A stretch of DNA of 33,665 nucleotides from an uncultured Pseudomonadota bacterium (lineage in GTDB: Bacteria; Pseudomonadota; Gammaproteobacteria; Steroidobacterales; Steroidobacteraceae), in the NCBI GenBank assembly GCA_903832085.1, contig CAIKZZ010000004.1:1-33665 (forward strand). The letters run 5' to 3'. Of the stretch, positions 17,502 through 28,064 are shown piece by piece. The notes under the pieces are model-generated. The model did no database searches and had not been told where the DNA came from. It saw only the letters and a program-made list of their open reading frames with translations. Position numbers and translations under genes: made by a program. Position 1 is the stretch's first letter; every line of letters begins with the position of its first letter.

Positions 17502-19679
17502 ATGAGCCAAGATGTCGTCAATCTTGAAGTCAATGGCGTTGCGGTGACCGGCCGCAAGGGTCAGATGATTATTCACGTCACGGATGCGACAGATAGCTAC
17601 GTGCCACGTTTTTGCTATCACGAAAAACTGTCTGTTGCGGCAAACTGTCGCATGTGTTTAGTCGAGGTAGAAAAAGCCCCTAAGCCATTACCAGCCTGCG
17701 CCACTCCCATCAGTGAGGGGATGAAGGTTTTCACGAAGTCGCCGAAGGCAATCGGTGCGCAAAAAGCCACGATGGAGTTTTTGCTGATTAACCATCCGCT
17801 GGACTGTCCGATCTGTGATCAGGGCGGGGAGTGCGAGTTACAAGATTTGGCGATGGGTTTCGGGCGCGATGCGGCACGTTTTAACGAAGGAAAACGCGTC
17901 GTCAAGGACAAGAACTTAGGTCCCTTGGTGTCGACTGATATGACGCGCTGTATCCACTGCACGCGTTGCGTGCGCTTTACCGCGGAAATTGCTGGCTTGC
18001 AGGAGCTCGGTACGACTGGGCGTGGCGAGAACTCAACGATTGGCACGTGGGTCGAGAAGAGCGTGACGCATGAGTTGTCGGGGAATATTATTGATTTGTG
18101 CCCAGTGGGCGCGCTGAACTCCAAGCCGTTTCGCTATCAGGGACGCTCGTGGGAGATGACTGAGCAGCCAATGGTGTCGCCACATGATGCGGTGGGCAGC
18201 AACATGAATGCCCATGTGCGACGTGGTCGACTGATGCGCGTTGTGCCGCGTGTCAACGAGGAAATCAACGAGAACTGGATCGCGGATCGCGATCGCTTCT
18301 CTTATGAAGGTATTTATGCGGATGACCGTGCGTTAACCCCGCTGGTGCGTCGCAACGGTGAGCTGGTGCCCGTGGATTGGCAGACTGCCTTGGAAGCCGC
18401 TGCAAACGGTTTGCGCGACGTCATTGCCCGCGACGGTGCAAGTCAGGTGGGTGTGCTTAGTCTGCCGAGTGCAACGCTTGAGGAGTATTGGCTCTTGAGT
18501 CGGCTCGCGCGTGGCCTGGGTATTGCGAACGTGGACTATCGGCTGCGCCGCCCGGATACGCGCGATCAGGCTGCCGATCCGATCTGCCCGGGCCTTGGTA
18601 TCCCGCTTGTTGCGGTCGATGCGTTGGATGCGGTTCTAATCATAGGCTCGGATTTGCGTAGCGAGGCGCCGCTTTTGGCGCATCGGGTGCGTACCGCTGC
18701 GGTGCGCAATGGCGCGCGCGTCGGCTTGGTGAATCCAGCCGAGTTTCCGATGTTGTTTCCAGTTGCCGGCGCGTTGACAGTGGCGGCAGGCGCACTGGTG
18801 ACCGAGCTTTGCGTGCTAGCGCGTGCCGTGGCAGAGGTGCTCGGCCAAGTGGTGCCCACAATTGCGCGTGATGCGGCAGCACCAGGGGCGAGTCAAATCG
18901 CGTTGGCGAACGCCCTGTGTGGTGCGGGGGCCAAGCGGCTCGTACTCTTGGGGCTGTTAGCAGAACGCCATCCTGCGTTTTCGGATGTGCGTGCGGCGGC
19001 AAGCGTGATTGCGACTCTCTTAGGAGCGCACCTCGGGGTGGTGAGTGATGGCGCAAACGCCGCAGGTGCGGCGCTTGCTGGCGTGCTGCCGCATCGCGAC
19101 GCAGGTGGCCAGCCGAGTCAGCACGTAGGTCTTGCCGCGAATGCAATGTTAAATACGCCGCTGCGTGCCTATCTGCTACACGGCGGTGTCGAGCCTGGAC
19201 TTGATACGCTTGATATCGGCGCGGGCACGCCAATTGGGCCCGATGCGTTTGTCGTGAGCTTGTCGCCCTTCGCGCCGGAGAGTGTGCGGCGTATTGCGAG
19301 TGTGATTCTGCCGATCGGCACTTTCGCAGAAACCTCGGGCACGTTTGTGAATCTTGAAGGTCGGTGGCAAGGGTTTAGTGCTGCGGCGCGTCTGGTCGGT
19401 GAGGCACGCCCCGGTTGGAAGGTGCTGCGCGTGCTTGGCAACTTGCTCAGTGTCGCAGGGTTTGACTACGAGTCTTCTGAGGCCGTACGGGACGAGTTGC
19501 GGGCGATACTCGGCACGCTGAGCCCCGCAGCGACGAGCTATACAGGGCAGTGGACGCTGCAAGGCCCCGTGCTGGGTGTGTTGATCGACGTGCCGATGTA
19601 TCAGACCGATCCGATCGTTCGGCGCGCCACCGCATTGCAACAGACGCACGTCGCCGCACGGCCGCTCGTGGCGTATTGA
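17502..19679 (+). CDS. nuoG: NADH-quinone oxidoreductase subunit G
   Basis: NuoG is the largest peripheral subunit and carries the relay clusters. In the 725-residue product, N1b ligands are Cys38, Cys49, Cys52 and Cys66. The His-ligated N5 motif is [14 protein letters not shown] (His98, Cys102, Cys105, Cys111), and N4 uses Cys150, Cys153, Cys156 and Cys200. The molybdopterin-oxidoreductase-like domain fills the rest. The CxxCxxxC ligands of the extra cluster N7 seen in E. coli are missing: the corresponding stretch reads [12 protein letters not shown]. The ATG at 17502 follows an AGGTGGGG run, and nuoH begins 8 bp after the stop. Confidence 0.96.
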   Translation: MSQDVVNLEVNGVAVTGRKGQMIIHVTDATDSYVPRFCYHEKLSVAANCRMCLVEVEKAPKPLPACATPISEGMKVFTKSPKAIGAQKATMEFLLINHPLDCPICDQGGECELQDLAMGFGRDAARFNEGKRVVKDKNLGPLVSTDMTRCIHCTRCVRFTAEIAGLQELGTTGRGENSTIGTWVEKSVTHELSGNIIDLCPVGALNSKPFRYQGRSWEMTEQPMVSPHDAVGSNMNAHVRRGRLMRVVPRVNEEINENWIADRDRFSYEGIYADDRALTPLVRRNGELVPVDWQTALEAAANGLRDVIARDGASQVGVLSLPSATLEEYWLLSRLARGLGIANVDYRLRRPDTRDQAADPICPGLGIPLVAVDALDAVLIIGSDLRSEAPLLAHRVRTAAVRNGARVGLVNPAEFPMLFPVAGALTVAAGALVTELCVLARAVAEVLGQVVPTIARDAAAPGASQIALANALCGAGAKRLVLLGLLAERHPAFSDVRAAASVIATLLGAHLGVVSDGANAAGAALAGVLPHRDAGGQPSQHVGLAANAMLNTPLRAYLLHGGVEPGLDTLDIGAGTPIGPDAFVVSLSPFAPESVRRIASVILPIGTFAETSGTFVNLEGRWQGFSAAARLVGEARPGWKVLRVLGNLLSVAGFDYESSEAVRDELRAILGTLSPAATSYTGQWTLQGPVLGVLIDVPMYQTDPIVRRATALQQTHVAARPLVAY

Positions 19680-19687
19680 GGAGCGTC

Positions 19688-20803
19688 GTGAATACACTCA
19701 TACACTGGTGGAACCTGTTAGGCGCAGATGGGCAGCACCTCGTGGTGATGACAGCGCAGATTGTCGCTGTGATGATGAGCGTCATCGTGAGTGTTGCGAT
19801 GATGACCTACGCCGAGCGTAAGGTGATCGGATTCATTCAAGTGCGTATCGGTCCGAATCAGGTGCGAATTTTTGGATTACCCTTCCTAAAAGGCCTCGCC
19901 CAGCCTTTTGCTGATGTCATAAAGCTGTTGCTGAAAGAAGTCATTGTACCGGCCGAGTCCGATAAGTTTTTGTTCTTGCTTGCGCCACTCATCGCGTTAG
20001 TGCCAGCTTTAGCGACGTGGGCTGTGGTGCCATTTTCGCCTGACTTTGTGTTGGCAAAGCTCGATGCCGGCCTTTTATATATTCTCGCGCTGACCTCGCT
20101 GGGCGTGTACGGCATTATTTTGGCGGGCTGGGCCGCCAATTCGAAATATGCGCTGCTCGGTGCGATGCGTTCGGCGGCGCAGATTGTGGCTTATGAGATT
20201 GCTATGGGCTTTGCGCTCGTAGGGGTTCTGATGGCGGCGGGCAGTCTCAATTTAACCGAGATTGTGCGAGCGCAGTCGCACGGCTATGCGAGTTATGTAT
20301 ACCCATGGCAGGCCGCAGGATTTTTAAGCTGGAATTGGTTTTGGTTATTCCCACTGATGGTGGTGTATTTCATAGCGGGTATCGCGGAAACAAACCGTGC
20401 GCCATTTGACGTGGCGGAGGGCGAGTCGGAGATTGTGGCTGGCTTTCACGTGGAATACTCCGGCGCCACGTTTGCCACATTATTTGCGTTGCCAGAATAT
20501 GCGAACATGATTTTGGTGGCAACCTTGGCATCCGTGCTGTTCTTAGGCGGCTGGCAGTCGCCCTTTGAGGGTTATCTTGCAGCCGACTTGCCGCTGGCAA
20601 GCCCGTCATTTTTGTGGTTATTCCTGAAGATTCTCTGTTTTCTCTTCTGCTTCCTGTGGTTTAGGGCGACCTTTCCCCGATACCGCTACGATCAGATCAT
20701 GCGCTTAGGCTGGAAGGTGTTCATTCCGATTACGCTGATCTGGATTGGGGTGGAGTGCGTCATGGTTTGGTTCAAGGTCGGTCCTTGGGCTCGAGTGTTA
20801 TAG
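19688..20803 (+). CDS. nuoH: NADH-quinone oxidoreductase subunit H
   Basis: NuoH is the membrane subunit that links the quinone pocket to the proton pumps. The 371-residue product has about eight hydrophobic helices. Family motifs are [20 protein letters not shown] near residues 39-58, the acidic loop [20 protein letters not shown], and [20 protein letters not shown]. The open frame extends back to 19550 inside nuoG, but GTG 19688 is preferred. GAGGAG lies 4 nt before it, and the protein then begins [12 protein letters not shown]. nuoI starts 8 bp after the stop. Confidence 0.95.
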   Translation: MNTLIHWWNLLGADGQHLVVMTAQIVAVMMSVIVSVAMMTYAERKVIGFIQVRIGPNQVRIFGLPFLKGLAQPFADVIKLLLKEVIVPAESDKFLFLLAPLIALVPALATWAVVPFSPDFVLAKLDAGLLYILALTSLGVYGIILAGWAANSKYALLGAMRSAAQIVAYEIAMGFALVGVLMAAGSLNLTEIVRAQSHGYASYVYPWQAAGFLSWNWFWLFPLMVVYFIAGIAETNRAPFDVAEGESEIVAGFHVEYSGATFATLFALPEYANMILVATLASVLFLGGWQSPFEGYLAADLPLASPSFLWLFLKILCFLFCFLWFRATFPRYRYDQIMRLGWKVFIPITLIWIGVECVMVWFKVGPWARVL

Positions 20804-20811
20804 GAAGCCTT

Positions 20812-21300
20812 ATGCGCGCACTACGTCAATTTGCAAAAACACTCTTTTTAGGCGAGTTGCTGCAGGGCCTGGCACTGACGTTTCGGTATATGTGGAAGCC
20901 GAAGTTCACGGTGCATTACCCAGAAGAAAAGACGCCGCAGTCGGTACGTTACCGCGGTTTGCATGCGCTGCGCCGATATCCAAATGGTGAAGAACGTTGC
21001 ATCGCCTGCAAGCTGTGTGAGGCCGTGTGTCCGGCGCTTGCAATTACCATTGAATCGGATGTGTCAGCGGATGGCACGCGACGTACGACGCGCTATGACA
21101 TAGACCTTTTTAAATGCATCTATTGCGGTTTTTGCGAAGAGGCCTGCCCAGTCGATGCAATTGTGGAGACGCGCATACACGAGTACCACATGGAGAACCG
21201 TGGCGAGAACATCATGAACAAAGACAAGTTGTTGGCGATTGGTGAGCGCTACGAGTCGATGATCGCGGCCGACAAGCTCGCTGATGCGCCTTATCGTTAA
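20812..21300 (+). CDS. nuoI: NADH-quinone oxidoreductase subunit I
   Basis: NuoI carries the two 4Fe-4S clusters N6a and N6b that pass electrons to N2. The 162-residue product has two ferredoxin motifs: Cys63, 66, 69, 73 ([12 protein letters not shown]) and Cys102, 105, 108, 112 ([12 protein letters not shown]). An N-terminal amphipathic helix and the conserved FTVHYPEEK precede them. The frame opens at 20755, but ATG 20812 has AGGAAG just upstream and gives the usual family length. The alternative would overlap nuoH by about 50 bp. Confidence 0.96.
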   Translation: MRALRQFAKTLFLGELLQGLALTFRYMWKPKFTVHYPEEKTPQSVRYRGLHALRRYPNGEERCIACKLCEAVCPALAITIESDVSADGTRRTTRYDIDLFKCIYCGFCEEACPVDAIVETRIHEYHMENRGENIMNKDKLLAIGERYESMIAADKLADAPYR

Positions 21301-21318
21301 TATAGAAAGGTAGCACGC

Positions 21319-21918
21319 GTGTTAACGACCATCCTTTTTTACGTGTTTTCAGCAGTGCTCGTTGGGGCGGCGCTTGGTGTGGTCCTGTCCCGCAATCCGG
21401 TGCATGCGGCCTTGTGCCTTGTGCTTGCGTTTTTTAATAGCGCGGCGCTCTGGTTACTGCTCGAAGCAGAATTTCTCGGGATTGTGCTCGTGCTCGTGTA
21501 CGTGGGCGCGGTGATGGTGCTTTTTCTCTTTGTCGTAATGATGTTGGATATCAACGTCGCTCAGTTGCGTGAGGGGTTTACGCGCTACGCGCCCTTAGGT
21601 GCAATGGTCGCGTTGCTAATGATTGGTGAGATTGTCTATGCCGTGTGGTTTCGCCAGTTAGGTGTGAATCTGGCGGGGAGCGCTCCAGCGCTTGCGCCCG
21701 GCTCTAATACGGCGGCACTCGGTGAGCTGCTGTATAGCAAATATATGCTGCCGTCGGAACTCGCGTCGGTGGTGCTGCTCGTGGCCATTGTGGCGGCCAT
21801 TGTGCTGACCCTACGGCGTCGGCCGAACCTAAAACAGCAAGACATCAATGCGCAAGTGGCAGTGCGTAGCATTGATCGGGTGCGCATCATGAAGGTGGAT
21901 TCGGTGACACGCTCATGA
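21319..21918 (+). CDS. nuoJ: NADH-quinone oxidoreductase subunit J
   Basis: NuoJ is a five-helix membrane subunit next to NuoK and NuoA. In the 199-residue product the helices lie near residues 3-20, 26-46, 54-72, 92-110 and 143-165. The conserved third helix ends in [19 protein letters not shown]. It starts with GTG 21319, preceded by GAAAGGTAG. The C-terminal tail after the last helix is longer and more charged than the core. The stop overlaps nuoK by 4 nt. Confidence 0.95.
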   Translation: MLTTILFYVFSAVLVGAALGVVLSRNPVHAALCLVLAFFNSAALWLLLEAEFLGIVLVLVYVGAVMVLFLFVVMMLDINVAQLREGFTRYAPLGAMVALLMIGEIVYAVWFRQLGVNLAGSAPALAPGSNTAALGELLYSKYMLPSELASVVLLVAIVAAIVLTLRRRPNLKQQDINAQVAVRSIDRVRIMKVDSVTRS

Positions 21919-22220
21919 TTGGGTTACCACATTTTCTGGTCCTTGCCGGTGTGCTATTTAGCATCGCAGTCGCGGGAATCTTCCTGAATCGGAAGAACCT
22001 GATTGTGCTTTTGATGTGCATTGAGCTCATGTTGTTGGCGGTTAACTTTAACTTTGTGGCGTTTAGTCGTTTCTTCGGCGACCTCGATGGCCAAATCTTC
22101 GTGTTCTTTATCTTGACGGTGGCGGCTGCTGAGTCTGCTATCGGCTTGGCCATTTTGGTTGTGCTGTTTCGTGAGCGACGCGGCATCGATGTCGAATCGC
22201 TCAATCGCTTGCGGGGCTGA
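21915..22220 (+). CDS. nuoK: NADH-quinone oxidoreductase subunit K
   Basis: NuoK is a three-helix subunit of the proton-pumping membrane arm. The 101-residue product keeps the two membrane-buried glutamates, Glu37 (MCIELML) and Glu73 (AAESAIG). These correspond to Glu36 and Glu72 of E. coli, which are needed for coupled activity. It overlaps nuoJ by 4 nt and lies 3 bp before nuoL. Confidence 0.96.
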   Translation: MIGLPHFLVLAGVLFSIAVAGIFLNRKNLIVLLMCIELMLLAVNFNFVAFSRFFGDLDGQIFVFFILTVAAAESAIGLAILVVLFRERRGIDVESLNRLRG

Positions 22221-22223
22221 ACG

Positions 22224-24179
22224 ATGCAAAGCATGTACATTGCCGTGGTGTTAGCGCCCCTGATCGCCAGTATTCTGGCGGGACTACTTGGCCGCGTGAT
22301 CGGTCGTGTGGGTGCGCACAGCGTGACCATACTGGGTGTGGCGGTCTCGTTTGTCTTGTCTGCCTTGATCTTTAAAGGTCAGGCCTTTGATGGACAGCCA
22401 CCCTTTAACGGCGCCGTCTACACTTGGCTGGTCAGTGATGGCATTACGATGCAGATTGGGTTTTTGATTGATCACCTAACGACGTTGATGATGGTGGTCG
22501 TGACCTTTGTGTCGCTCATGGTGCATATCTACACCATCGGCTACATGCATGACGATCCTGGCTATCAACGATTTTTTGCCTACATCTCGCTGTTTACCTT
22601 TGCGATGCTGATGCTGGTGATGAGCAATAACTTTCTGCAGCTGTTTTTTGGCTGGGAAGCGGTGGGGCTTGTCTCGTATCTGTTGATTGGTTTTTGGTAC
22701 ACCCGCCCTACGGCGATTTTCGCCAACATGAAGGCGTTCTTGGTCAATCGGGTAGGGGATTTTGGGTTTGTGCTGGGTATCGCTGGCATCGTCTACCTGA
22801 CCGGTTCGCTCGATTACCAGACGGTGTTTGGGATGAAGCAGGCAATGGCGCAGCACAGCTTTGCCCTGTTTGAGGGCCAGCCGTTTAATGCCATGACGGT
22901 GATTTGTATTTGCCTCTTTATCGGCGCCATGGGCAAGTCGGCGCAAGTGCCGCTGCACGTCTGGCTACCGGACTCGATGGAAGGGCCGACGCCGATTTCT
23001 GCACTGATTCACGCGGCGACTATGGTGACTGCGGGTATTTTTATGGTGGCGCGTATGTCGCCATTGTTTGAGCTCTCCGATACGGCGCGTTCGTTTGTGC
23101 TTATCATTGGTGCCACGACAGCGCTCTTTATGGGCTTTTTGGGTATCGTCAATAACGATATCAAGCGCGTGGTTGCCTACTCAACGCTGTCGCAGTTAGG
23201 GTATATGACGGTGGCGCTTGGTGTGTCGGCCTATGGGGCAGGCATTTTTCATCTGATGACGCACGCGTTCTTCAAGGCGCTGTTATTCCTCGCCGCTGGG
23301 TCGGTCATCATGGCGATGCACCACGAGCAGGATATGCGCCAGATGGGTGGCTTGCGGAAGTACTTGCCGATCACCTACGCCACAAGTTTGATCGGGTCCT
23401 TGGCGCTCATTGGGTTTCCAGGCTTTTCGGGGTTCTTCTCAAAGGATGCCCTGATTGAGGCGGTGGGGGAGTCGCACTTGAATGGTGCCGGCTATGCCTA
23501 CTTTTGTGTGCTCGCTGGCGTGTTCGTGACGGCGCTGTATAGCTTTCGCATGATCTTTATGACGTTTCACGGGCCGGAGCGTATGGATCAGCACACCCGC
23601 GAGCACTTGCACGAAAGCCCGTGGGTAGTCACCGTGCCGCTCATCTTGCTGGCGATTCCGTCCGTGCTGATCGGCTGGGTTACGGTGGGGCCGCTGCTGT
23701 TTGGGGGTTACTTTGATGGTGCGATCGTCGTGGCGCCTGAGCACGATGTTCTTAAAGAAATGGGCGCTAATTTTGAGGGGCCGGTTCAATTTATTTTGGA
23801 GGCCTTCCGTGCGCCTGCGCTGTATTTGGCGGCGGCTGGCGTCTTGAGTGCCTACGTGCTGTATTTGGTTAAGCCCGAGATGCCCGCGAAGATTCGTGCG
23901 CGCGTGGAGCCGTTGTATCGCGTGCTGGATAACAAGTACGGGTTTGACTGGTTCAATGAGCACGTGATTGCAGCGGGGAGCCGCTCACTCGGCAAACTGT
24001 TTTGGACCATTGGCGATGAGACCTTGATTGATGGGGCGTTGGTCAACGGTTCGGCTCGCGCCGTCGAGTGGACCTCCGCGCTTGTGCGACATGTGCAGTC
24101 CGGTTACCTGTACCACTATGCGTTTGCGATGATCATGGGTCTTGCGGCGCTGCTCGCCTATTTGCTGTTCCACACGTGA
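22224..24179 (+). CDS. nuoL: NADH-quinone oxidoreductase subunit L
   Basis: NuoL is the distal antiporter-like proton-pumping subunit of complex I, with a long lateral helix. The 651-residue product has the many hydrophobic helices expected. Key residues are Glu145 in FFGWEAVGLVSYLLIGFW and Lys238 in GAMGKSAQVPLHVWLPDSM, followed by EGPTPISALIHAATMVTAG. The discontinuous-helix region and NDIKRVVAYSTLSQLGYM are also present. The lateral-helix region lies in the last 130 or so residues. nuoM begins 23 bp after the stop. Confidence 0.97.
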   Translation: MQSMYIAVVLAPLIASILAGLLGRVIGRVGAHSVTILGVAVSFVLSALIFKGQAFDGQPPFNGAVYTWLVSDGITMQIGFLIDHLTTLMMVVVTFVSLMVHIYTIGYMHDDPGYQRFFAYISLFTFAMLMLVMSNNFLQLFFGWEAVGLVSYLLIGFWYTRPTAIFANMKAFLVNRVGDFGFVLGIAGIVYLTGSLDYQTVFGMKQAMAQHSFALFEGQPFNAMTVICICLFIGAMGKSAQVPLHVWLPDSMEGPTPISALIHAATMVTAGIFMVARMSPLFELSDTARSFVLIIGATTALFMGFLGIVNNDIKRVVAYSTLSQLGYMTVALGVSAYGAGIFHLMTHAFFKALLFLAAGSVIMAMHHEQDMRQMGGLRKYLPITYATSLIGSLALIGFPGFSGFFSKDALIEAVGESHLNGAGYAYFCVLAGVFVTALYSFRMIFMTFHGPERMDQHTREHLHESPWVVTVPLILLAIPSVLIGWVTVGPLLFGGYFDGAIVVAPEHDVLKEMGANFEGPVQFILEAFRAPALYLAAAGVLSAYVLYLVKPEMPAKIRARVEPLYRVLDNKYGFDWFNEHVIAAGSRSLGKLFWTIGDETLIDGALVNGSARAVEWTSALVRHVQSGYLYHYAFAMIMGLAALLAYLLFHT

Positions 24180-24202
24180 CAGGGTTTACCGGAATATTTG
24201 AT

Positions 24203-25717
24203 ATGCAGATAAGCTGGCCCATTTTAAGCGTACTGACATGGCTGCCCATCCTAAGTGGCGTGCTCGTGATGCTCGTCGGCGAGCGCCAGGTGGGCGTTGC
24301 GCGATGGTTAGCGCTATTGAGTTCTTTAGCGGCTTTAGCAATCAGTGTGCCGTTATGGCTGTCGTTTGACACCGCGAGTGCAGCTTTACAATTCGTGGAG
24401 CGGGTGGCGTGGATCCCGGGGCTGCATGCGGAATATTACTTAGGCATCGACGGAATTGCGCTCCCTCTCATTGTACTCACCACATTTTCAACGGTGCTGG
24501 TCATCATTGCCGGCTGGACGGTCATTGAGAAACGACCGAGCCAGTATTTTGCGTCCTTCTTGATCATGGAAGGCCTAATGGTAGGTGTCTTCTCAGCCGC
24601 TGATGGGCTCTTGTTTTATGTGTTTTGGGAAGCGATGCTGATTCCGATGTTTATTATCATCGGCGTGTGGGGTGGTGTGCGCCGTGTGTATGCCACCATC
24701 AAGTTTTTCCTGTACACCTTTTTGGGATCAGTCCTCATGTTGGTCGCACTGGTCTACATGTACTTGAAAACGGGTAGCTATGAGCTCGCGGCGTTTTACC
24801 GCTTGCCGCTCACCATGCCAGAGCAGACGCTGATTTTTTTAAGTTTCTTCGCGGCATTTGCGGTCAAGGTGCCCATGGTGCCAGTACACACGTGGTTGCC
24901 TGATGCGCACGTGGAAGCGCCCACCGGGGGCTCGGTGATCTTGGCTGCGATCATGCTCAAAATGGGTGGCTATGGCTTCCTACGCTTTAGTCTGCCGATT
25001 ACACCGGATGCGTCGCGCTCGCTTGACTGGTTGGTCATCGGCCTGTCGCTGATTGGTGTGGTCTATATCGGACTCGTCGCGCTTGTGCAGCAGGACATGA
25101 AGAAGCTAATCGCCTATTCGTCGATTGCGCACATGGGCTTTGTGACCTTGGGTTGCTTTGTCGGCTATGAGATCGTGGCAAGCACTGGTAGCGTGCAGGG
25201 CGCGACCTTGGGATTATCAGGCGCCATGGTACAGATGATTTCGCATGGGCTGGTGTCAGGCGCGTTGTTTTTGTGTGTGGGTGTGCTGTACGACCGGTTA
25301 CACACACGCCAAATTAGTGCGTATGGCGGCGTCATTAACGCAATGCCCATCTTTGGCGCCTTTATGGTGCTGTTCTGTATGGCTAACGCAGGTTTGCCAG
25401 GCACGTCAGGCTTTGTCGGTGAGTTCATGGTGATACTCGCGGCGTTTCGGGCGAACTTCTGGTTTGCGTTTGTGGCGGCCACGACACTGATCTTGGGTGC
25501 CGCTTATACCTTGTGGCTTGTGAAGCGCGTGGTCTTCGGTGAGGTGGGGAACGACGGGGTAGCCTCATTAAAAGATGTCAATGGACGCGAGTTCTTGGTG
25601 CTAGGAGTGCTGGCAGTGGCAGTACTCGCGGTTGGGGTGTACCCGAAGCCGCTCACTGATGTGCTTGAGCCAAGTTTGAAGCACTTGGTGTCGCTTATGA
25701 TGCTGAGTAAGACGTAA
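24203..25717 (+). CDS. nuoM: NADH-quinone oxidoreductase subunit M
   Basis: NuoM is an antiporter-like proton-pumping subunit. The 504-residue product carries Glu143 (FWEAMLIPMF) and Lys222 (AFAVKVPMVPVHTWLPDAH), the paired charges of the channel. VEAPTGGSVILAAIMLKMGGYG and KKLIAYSSIAHMGFV follow. The frame extends back into nuoL to 24068, but that extension is hydrophilic and Cys-rich. ATG 24203 has GGAA 8 nt upstream and gives the usual start MQISWPILSVLTW. Confidence 0.96.
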   Translation: MQISWPILSVLTWLPILSGVLVMLVGERQVGVARWLALLSSLAALAISVPLWLSFDTASAALQFVERVAWIPGLHAEYYLGIDGIALPLIVLTTFSTVLVIIAGWTVIEKRPSQYFASFLIMEGLMVGVFSAADGLLFYVFWEAMLIPMFIIIGVWGGVRRVYATIKFFLYTFLGSVLMLVALVYMYLKTGSYELAAFYRLPLTMPEQTLIFLSFFAAFAVKVPMVPVHTWLPDAHVEAPTGGSVILAAIMLKMGGYGFLRFSLPITPDASRSLDWLVIGLSLIGVVYIGLVALVQQDMKKLIAYSSIAHMGFVTLGCFVGYEIVASTGSVQGATLGLSGAMVQMISHGLVSGALFLCVGVLYDRLHTRQISAYGGVINAMPIFGAFMVLFCMANAGLPGTSGFVGEFMVILAAFRANFWFAFVAATTLILGAAYTLWLVKRVVFGEVGNDGVASLKDVNGREFLVLGVLAVAVLAVGVYPKPLTDVLEPSLKHLVSLMMLSKT

Positions 25718-25731
25718 GGAACTGATCCGTC

Positions 25732-27177
25732 ATGACTGCTGTGAGCACATCCTATCTGCACGACCTCACGCTCAGTCTGCCTGAGGTGTTTTTGCTTGGT
25801 GCGACACTCGTCGTGCTGTTCGTGGACCTGTTTATTAGTCAGGCGCACCGTCAGTTAACGTATCTACTGAGTTTGCTGACGCTCGTGGGCACTGTTGTTT
25901 TGTTGGTTGCAGTACCAGAGGGGCGTCACGTCGGGTTTGCCGGGATGTATGTCACCGATGGCTTTGCGCGGCTGATTAAGCTCATGACCGCCGGTACCGT
26001 CGCGGCAGCTTTCCTGTATTCGCGTGACTATCTGATTAAGCGAGGGCTGTTTAAGGGCGAGTACTTTGTGCTCGCACTCTTTGCGACCTTGGGTATTTTT
26101 GTCATGGCGTCGGCGGGTAACTTGCTCACGATGTACCTAGGCATCGAGTTGCTCGCATTGTCGCAATACGCGCTCGTGGCCTTTGATCGCGACTCACCGA
26201 TCGCGGCTGAATCGGCCATGAAATATTTTGTGCTCGGGGCGATTGCGTCGGGTGTGCTGCTTTACGGCATCTCCATCATCTATGGCGTCACAGGCACCTT
26301 CGATTTAAGCATGCTGGCGCAGCGACTGGATGCTCATGCACTCACGCAAGTGGGGCTACTGTTTGGGCTTGCCTTCGTCATGGCGGGCGTCGCCTTCAAA
26401 TTCGGTGCAGTGCCGTTTCACATGTGGATCCCGGATGTGTATCACGGTGCACCCACTCCAGTGACGCTCTTCTTGGGAGCAGCTCCGAAGCTTGCGTATT
26501 TTGCACTGAGTTTTCGGGTTCTTGCAGAGGGGCTCGGTAGCATGGCGGGGGCGTGGCAGGGCATGTTGATGGTGCTCGCGGTGCTCTCGATTGCGGTTGG
26601 CAACGTGGTTGCGGTATCGCAAACGAATTTGAAGCGCATGTTGGCGTATTCCACGATCTCCAACGTGGGATTCATCTTGCTTGGGTTTTTAACCGCAACA
26701 CCATTTGGGTATCGAGCGGCGCTGCTGTACACCATCACCTATGTGCTGATGGCCTTAGGCTCATTCGCAATGATTATTTTATTGAGCCGCAAGGGTTTTG
26801 AAGCCGACCGTATTGATGACTTTAAGGGCCTCGCGCAGCGCAGTCCGTGGTTCGCATGGATGATGTTGTTTTTTATGGTGGGCACAGCCGGCGTTCCACC
26901 ATTCGCGGGATTTTTTGCGAAGCTCTATGTGATTCAAGCTCTGGTCGAGGTGGGCTTTACTTGGCTTGCGGTAGTGGCGGTGCTGTTTTCGGTCGTGGGG
27001 GCTTTTTATTACCTGCGCGTGGTTAAGGCGATGTTCTTTGACGCGCCAGCGGACGACGCTCCCATCGGCGGAGCGTTTAGCTTTAAGGTGCTATTGAGTT
27101 TGAATGGGTTGGCCGTGCTCGCGCTGGGGCTCTTTAATACGCCGCTCGTTGAGCTTGTCGCCAAAGCCTTACGCTGA
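25732..27177 (+). CDS. nuoN: NADH-quinone oxidoreductase subunit N
   Basis: NuoN is the third antiporter-like subunit and the last gene of the operon. The 481-residue hydrophobic product has the family motifs MYLGIELLALSQYALVAFDR (with the membrane Glu), KFGAVPFHMWIPDVYHGAPT, and NLKRMLAYSTISNVGFILLG. AGTAGVPPFAGFFAKLYV follows further on. It starts 14 bp after nuoM. All 14 subunits (A to N) are therefore present, in the standard order and in one orientation. Confidence 0.97.
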   Translation: MTAVSTSYLHDLTLSLPEVFLLGATLVVLFVDLFISQAHRQLTYLLSLLTLVGTVVLLVAVPEGRHVGFAGMYVTDGFARLIKLMTAGTVAAAFLYSRDYLIKRGLFKGEYFVLALFATLGIFVMASAGNLLTMYLGIELLALSQYALVAFDRDSPIAAESAMKYFVLGAIASGVLLYGISIIYGVTGTFDLSMLAQRLDAHALTQVGLLFGLAFVMAGVAFKFGAVPFHMWIPDVYHGAPTPVTLFLGAAPKLAYFALSFRVLAEGLGSMAGAWQGMLMVLAVLSIAVGNVVAVSQTNLKRMLAYSTISNVGFILLGFLTATPFGYRAALLYTITYVLMALGSFAMIILLSRKGFEADRIDDFKGLAQRSPWFAWMMLFFMVGTAGVPPFAGFFAKLYVIQALVEVGFTWLAVVAVLFSVVGAFYYLRVVKAMFFDAPADDAPIGGAFSFKVLLSLNGLAVLALGLFNTPLVELVAKALR

Positions 27178-27184
27178 GCGCGAT

Positions 27185-27213
27185 TTGCTCAGACACCCTG
27201 ATAGGGGTACAAT
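27185..27213 (+). promoter_or_regulatory. Sigma70 promoter for tRNA-fMet
   Basis: TTGCTC (27185-27190) and TACAAT (27208-27213) are separated by exactly 17 bp. They lie 16 bp before the tRNA, with a GC-rich stretch (GCCTGACCC) after the -10 box, as is common for stringently controlled stable-RNA promoters. Confidence 0.65.
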
Positions 27214-27228
27214 GCCTGACCCTACCGG

Positions 27229-27305
<77 letters not shown>

Positions 27306-27328
27306 ATTTACCTCATAAAAACAACAAC

Positions 27329-27351
27329 TTGAAAGAGCTAGGCTCTCTCAA
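27329..27351 (-). terminator. Hairpin with T-rich flank (possible minus-strand terminator)
   Basis: TTGAAAGAGC (27329-27338) pairs with GCTCTCTCAA (27342-27351) around a TAG loop, with one mismatch. On the minus strand it is followed by GTTGTTGTTTTT, so it would stop leftward transcription. There is no T-run on the plus strand. Confidence 0.35.
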
Positions 27352-27578
27352 AAGTCCTTAACCGTTGAGTTAAGTACTCTGCCAACCGACATAGGTTAGC
27401 GTCCATCGTTAGGGCTACTCCGATTACTGACTCTATTTTAGGGTACATCTGGCTGAACCAGTTATCTCGAGTCAGGTCAATCAGTTGAAATTAATGCCAT
27501 GTTGTTTTTCAAATCTTCTTGCCGAGGCTAGTGGTTACCTCGAAGCTGGCATTCCTTCGGTTAGCAGTGCGGTATTTT

Positions 27579-27788
27579 CTACGAATAACTTAAATCAAAA
27601 ACCAACCGGACGGAGTCGCTGAAAACGAACATCAGCGACCGCGGATCGTCGCTAGCGCGTAGGACACGTCGTTCACGGGTAATTTCATTAATTCGTGCAG
27701 GCGTGATCTGCAAAGCGCGCGCAAGGGCAGTGCTCGACAGTCCAAACCGGACCATGAGCCCTTTGGCGTGCCTGTGTAAAGGACATAC
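27579..27788 (-). pseudogene. Decayed HigA/VapI-like antitoxin (XRE-type helix-turn-helix)
   Basis: The minus frame ending at 27579 contains LMVRFGLSSTALARALQITP and then ARINEITRERR. These fit the helix-turn-helix of HigA antitoxins, whose usual pattern is about GLSxxALARALGVxxxRINEIxxGRR. The upstream motif, normally HPGEVL, reads HRHAKGL here. The downstream segment (ADTALRLARFFGTS in relatives) survives only loosely as DDPRSLMFVFSDS. The frame stays open upstream to 28073, but that part resembles nothing in HigA, and no intact HigB toxin precedes it. This is taken as a remnant of a toxin-antitoxin pair; a divergent live gene is less likely. Confidence 0.4.
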
Positions 27789-28064
27789 TGAGAGTTTTAT
27801 TCGTGCATCGGTAGCCAAGCATCTCCACCAGCCCTCTTTATTTCTTACTGTGTAACAGATAAAGCGCCTCGCGAGACAGGCTTTTACTATGTCCGCGCAC
27901 GCCGTCAAGCGACCCGTAAACATCCATCGCGCGTCTTGCTCGCGTTCGACGTACAATTTGACTATGGCGTTCAGCGTCCACGGCCTATGGGTCGGTGGTT
28001 CGATGGATGCAGAGTGTTTTCTCAAACAAGTGTAGCCGTTCTTTTGACCTGTCGTGGTGCATTG

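Larger units (their letters stand above)
27306..28064. other. Gene-poor stretch after tRNA-fMet
   Basis: No intact gene was recognised. The left 270 bp is AT-richer than the flanking operons and contains one hairpin at 27329-27351. The middle holds a decayed HigA-like antitoxin on the minus strand. The right end leads into the photolyase-like gene. No rimP or nusA is present, although these follow the equivalent tRNA in E. coli. Confidence 0.6.

Noticed and set aside
18160-18240. NuoG without the N7 cluster cysteines as a possible defect
   Set aside because: The N7 cluster is absent in many bacterial and mitochondrial complex I enzymes, so this is ordinary variation.
19550-19687. N-terminal extension of nuoH into nuoG
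   Set aside because: The extension is Arg-rich, overlaps the conserved nuoG frame, and GTG 19688 has a good ribosome site and family-like start.
24068-24202. N-terminal extension of nuoM into nuoL
   Set aside because: It is in a different frame over the nuoL C-terminus, Cys-rich and unlike NuoM; ATG 24203 fits the family.
27350-27410. Stretch on the minus strand recalling a tRNA D-arm (GGTTGGCAGAG)
   Set aside because: No anticodon stem, T-arm or acceptor pairing could be drawn, so no tRNA gene or clear tRNA fragment is claimed.
27936-28064. Upstream extension of the photolyase-like gene (43 codons)
   Set aside because: The extra residues match no part of the family, and the conserved FPPTR start follows ATG 28065.
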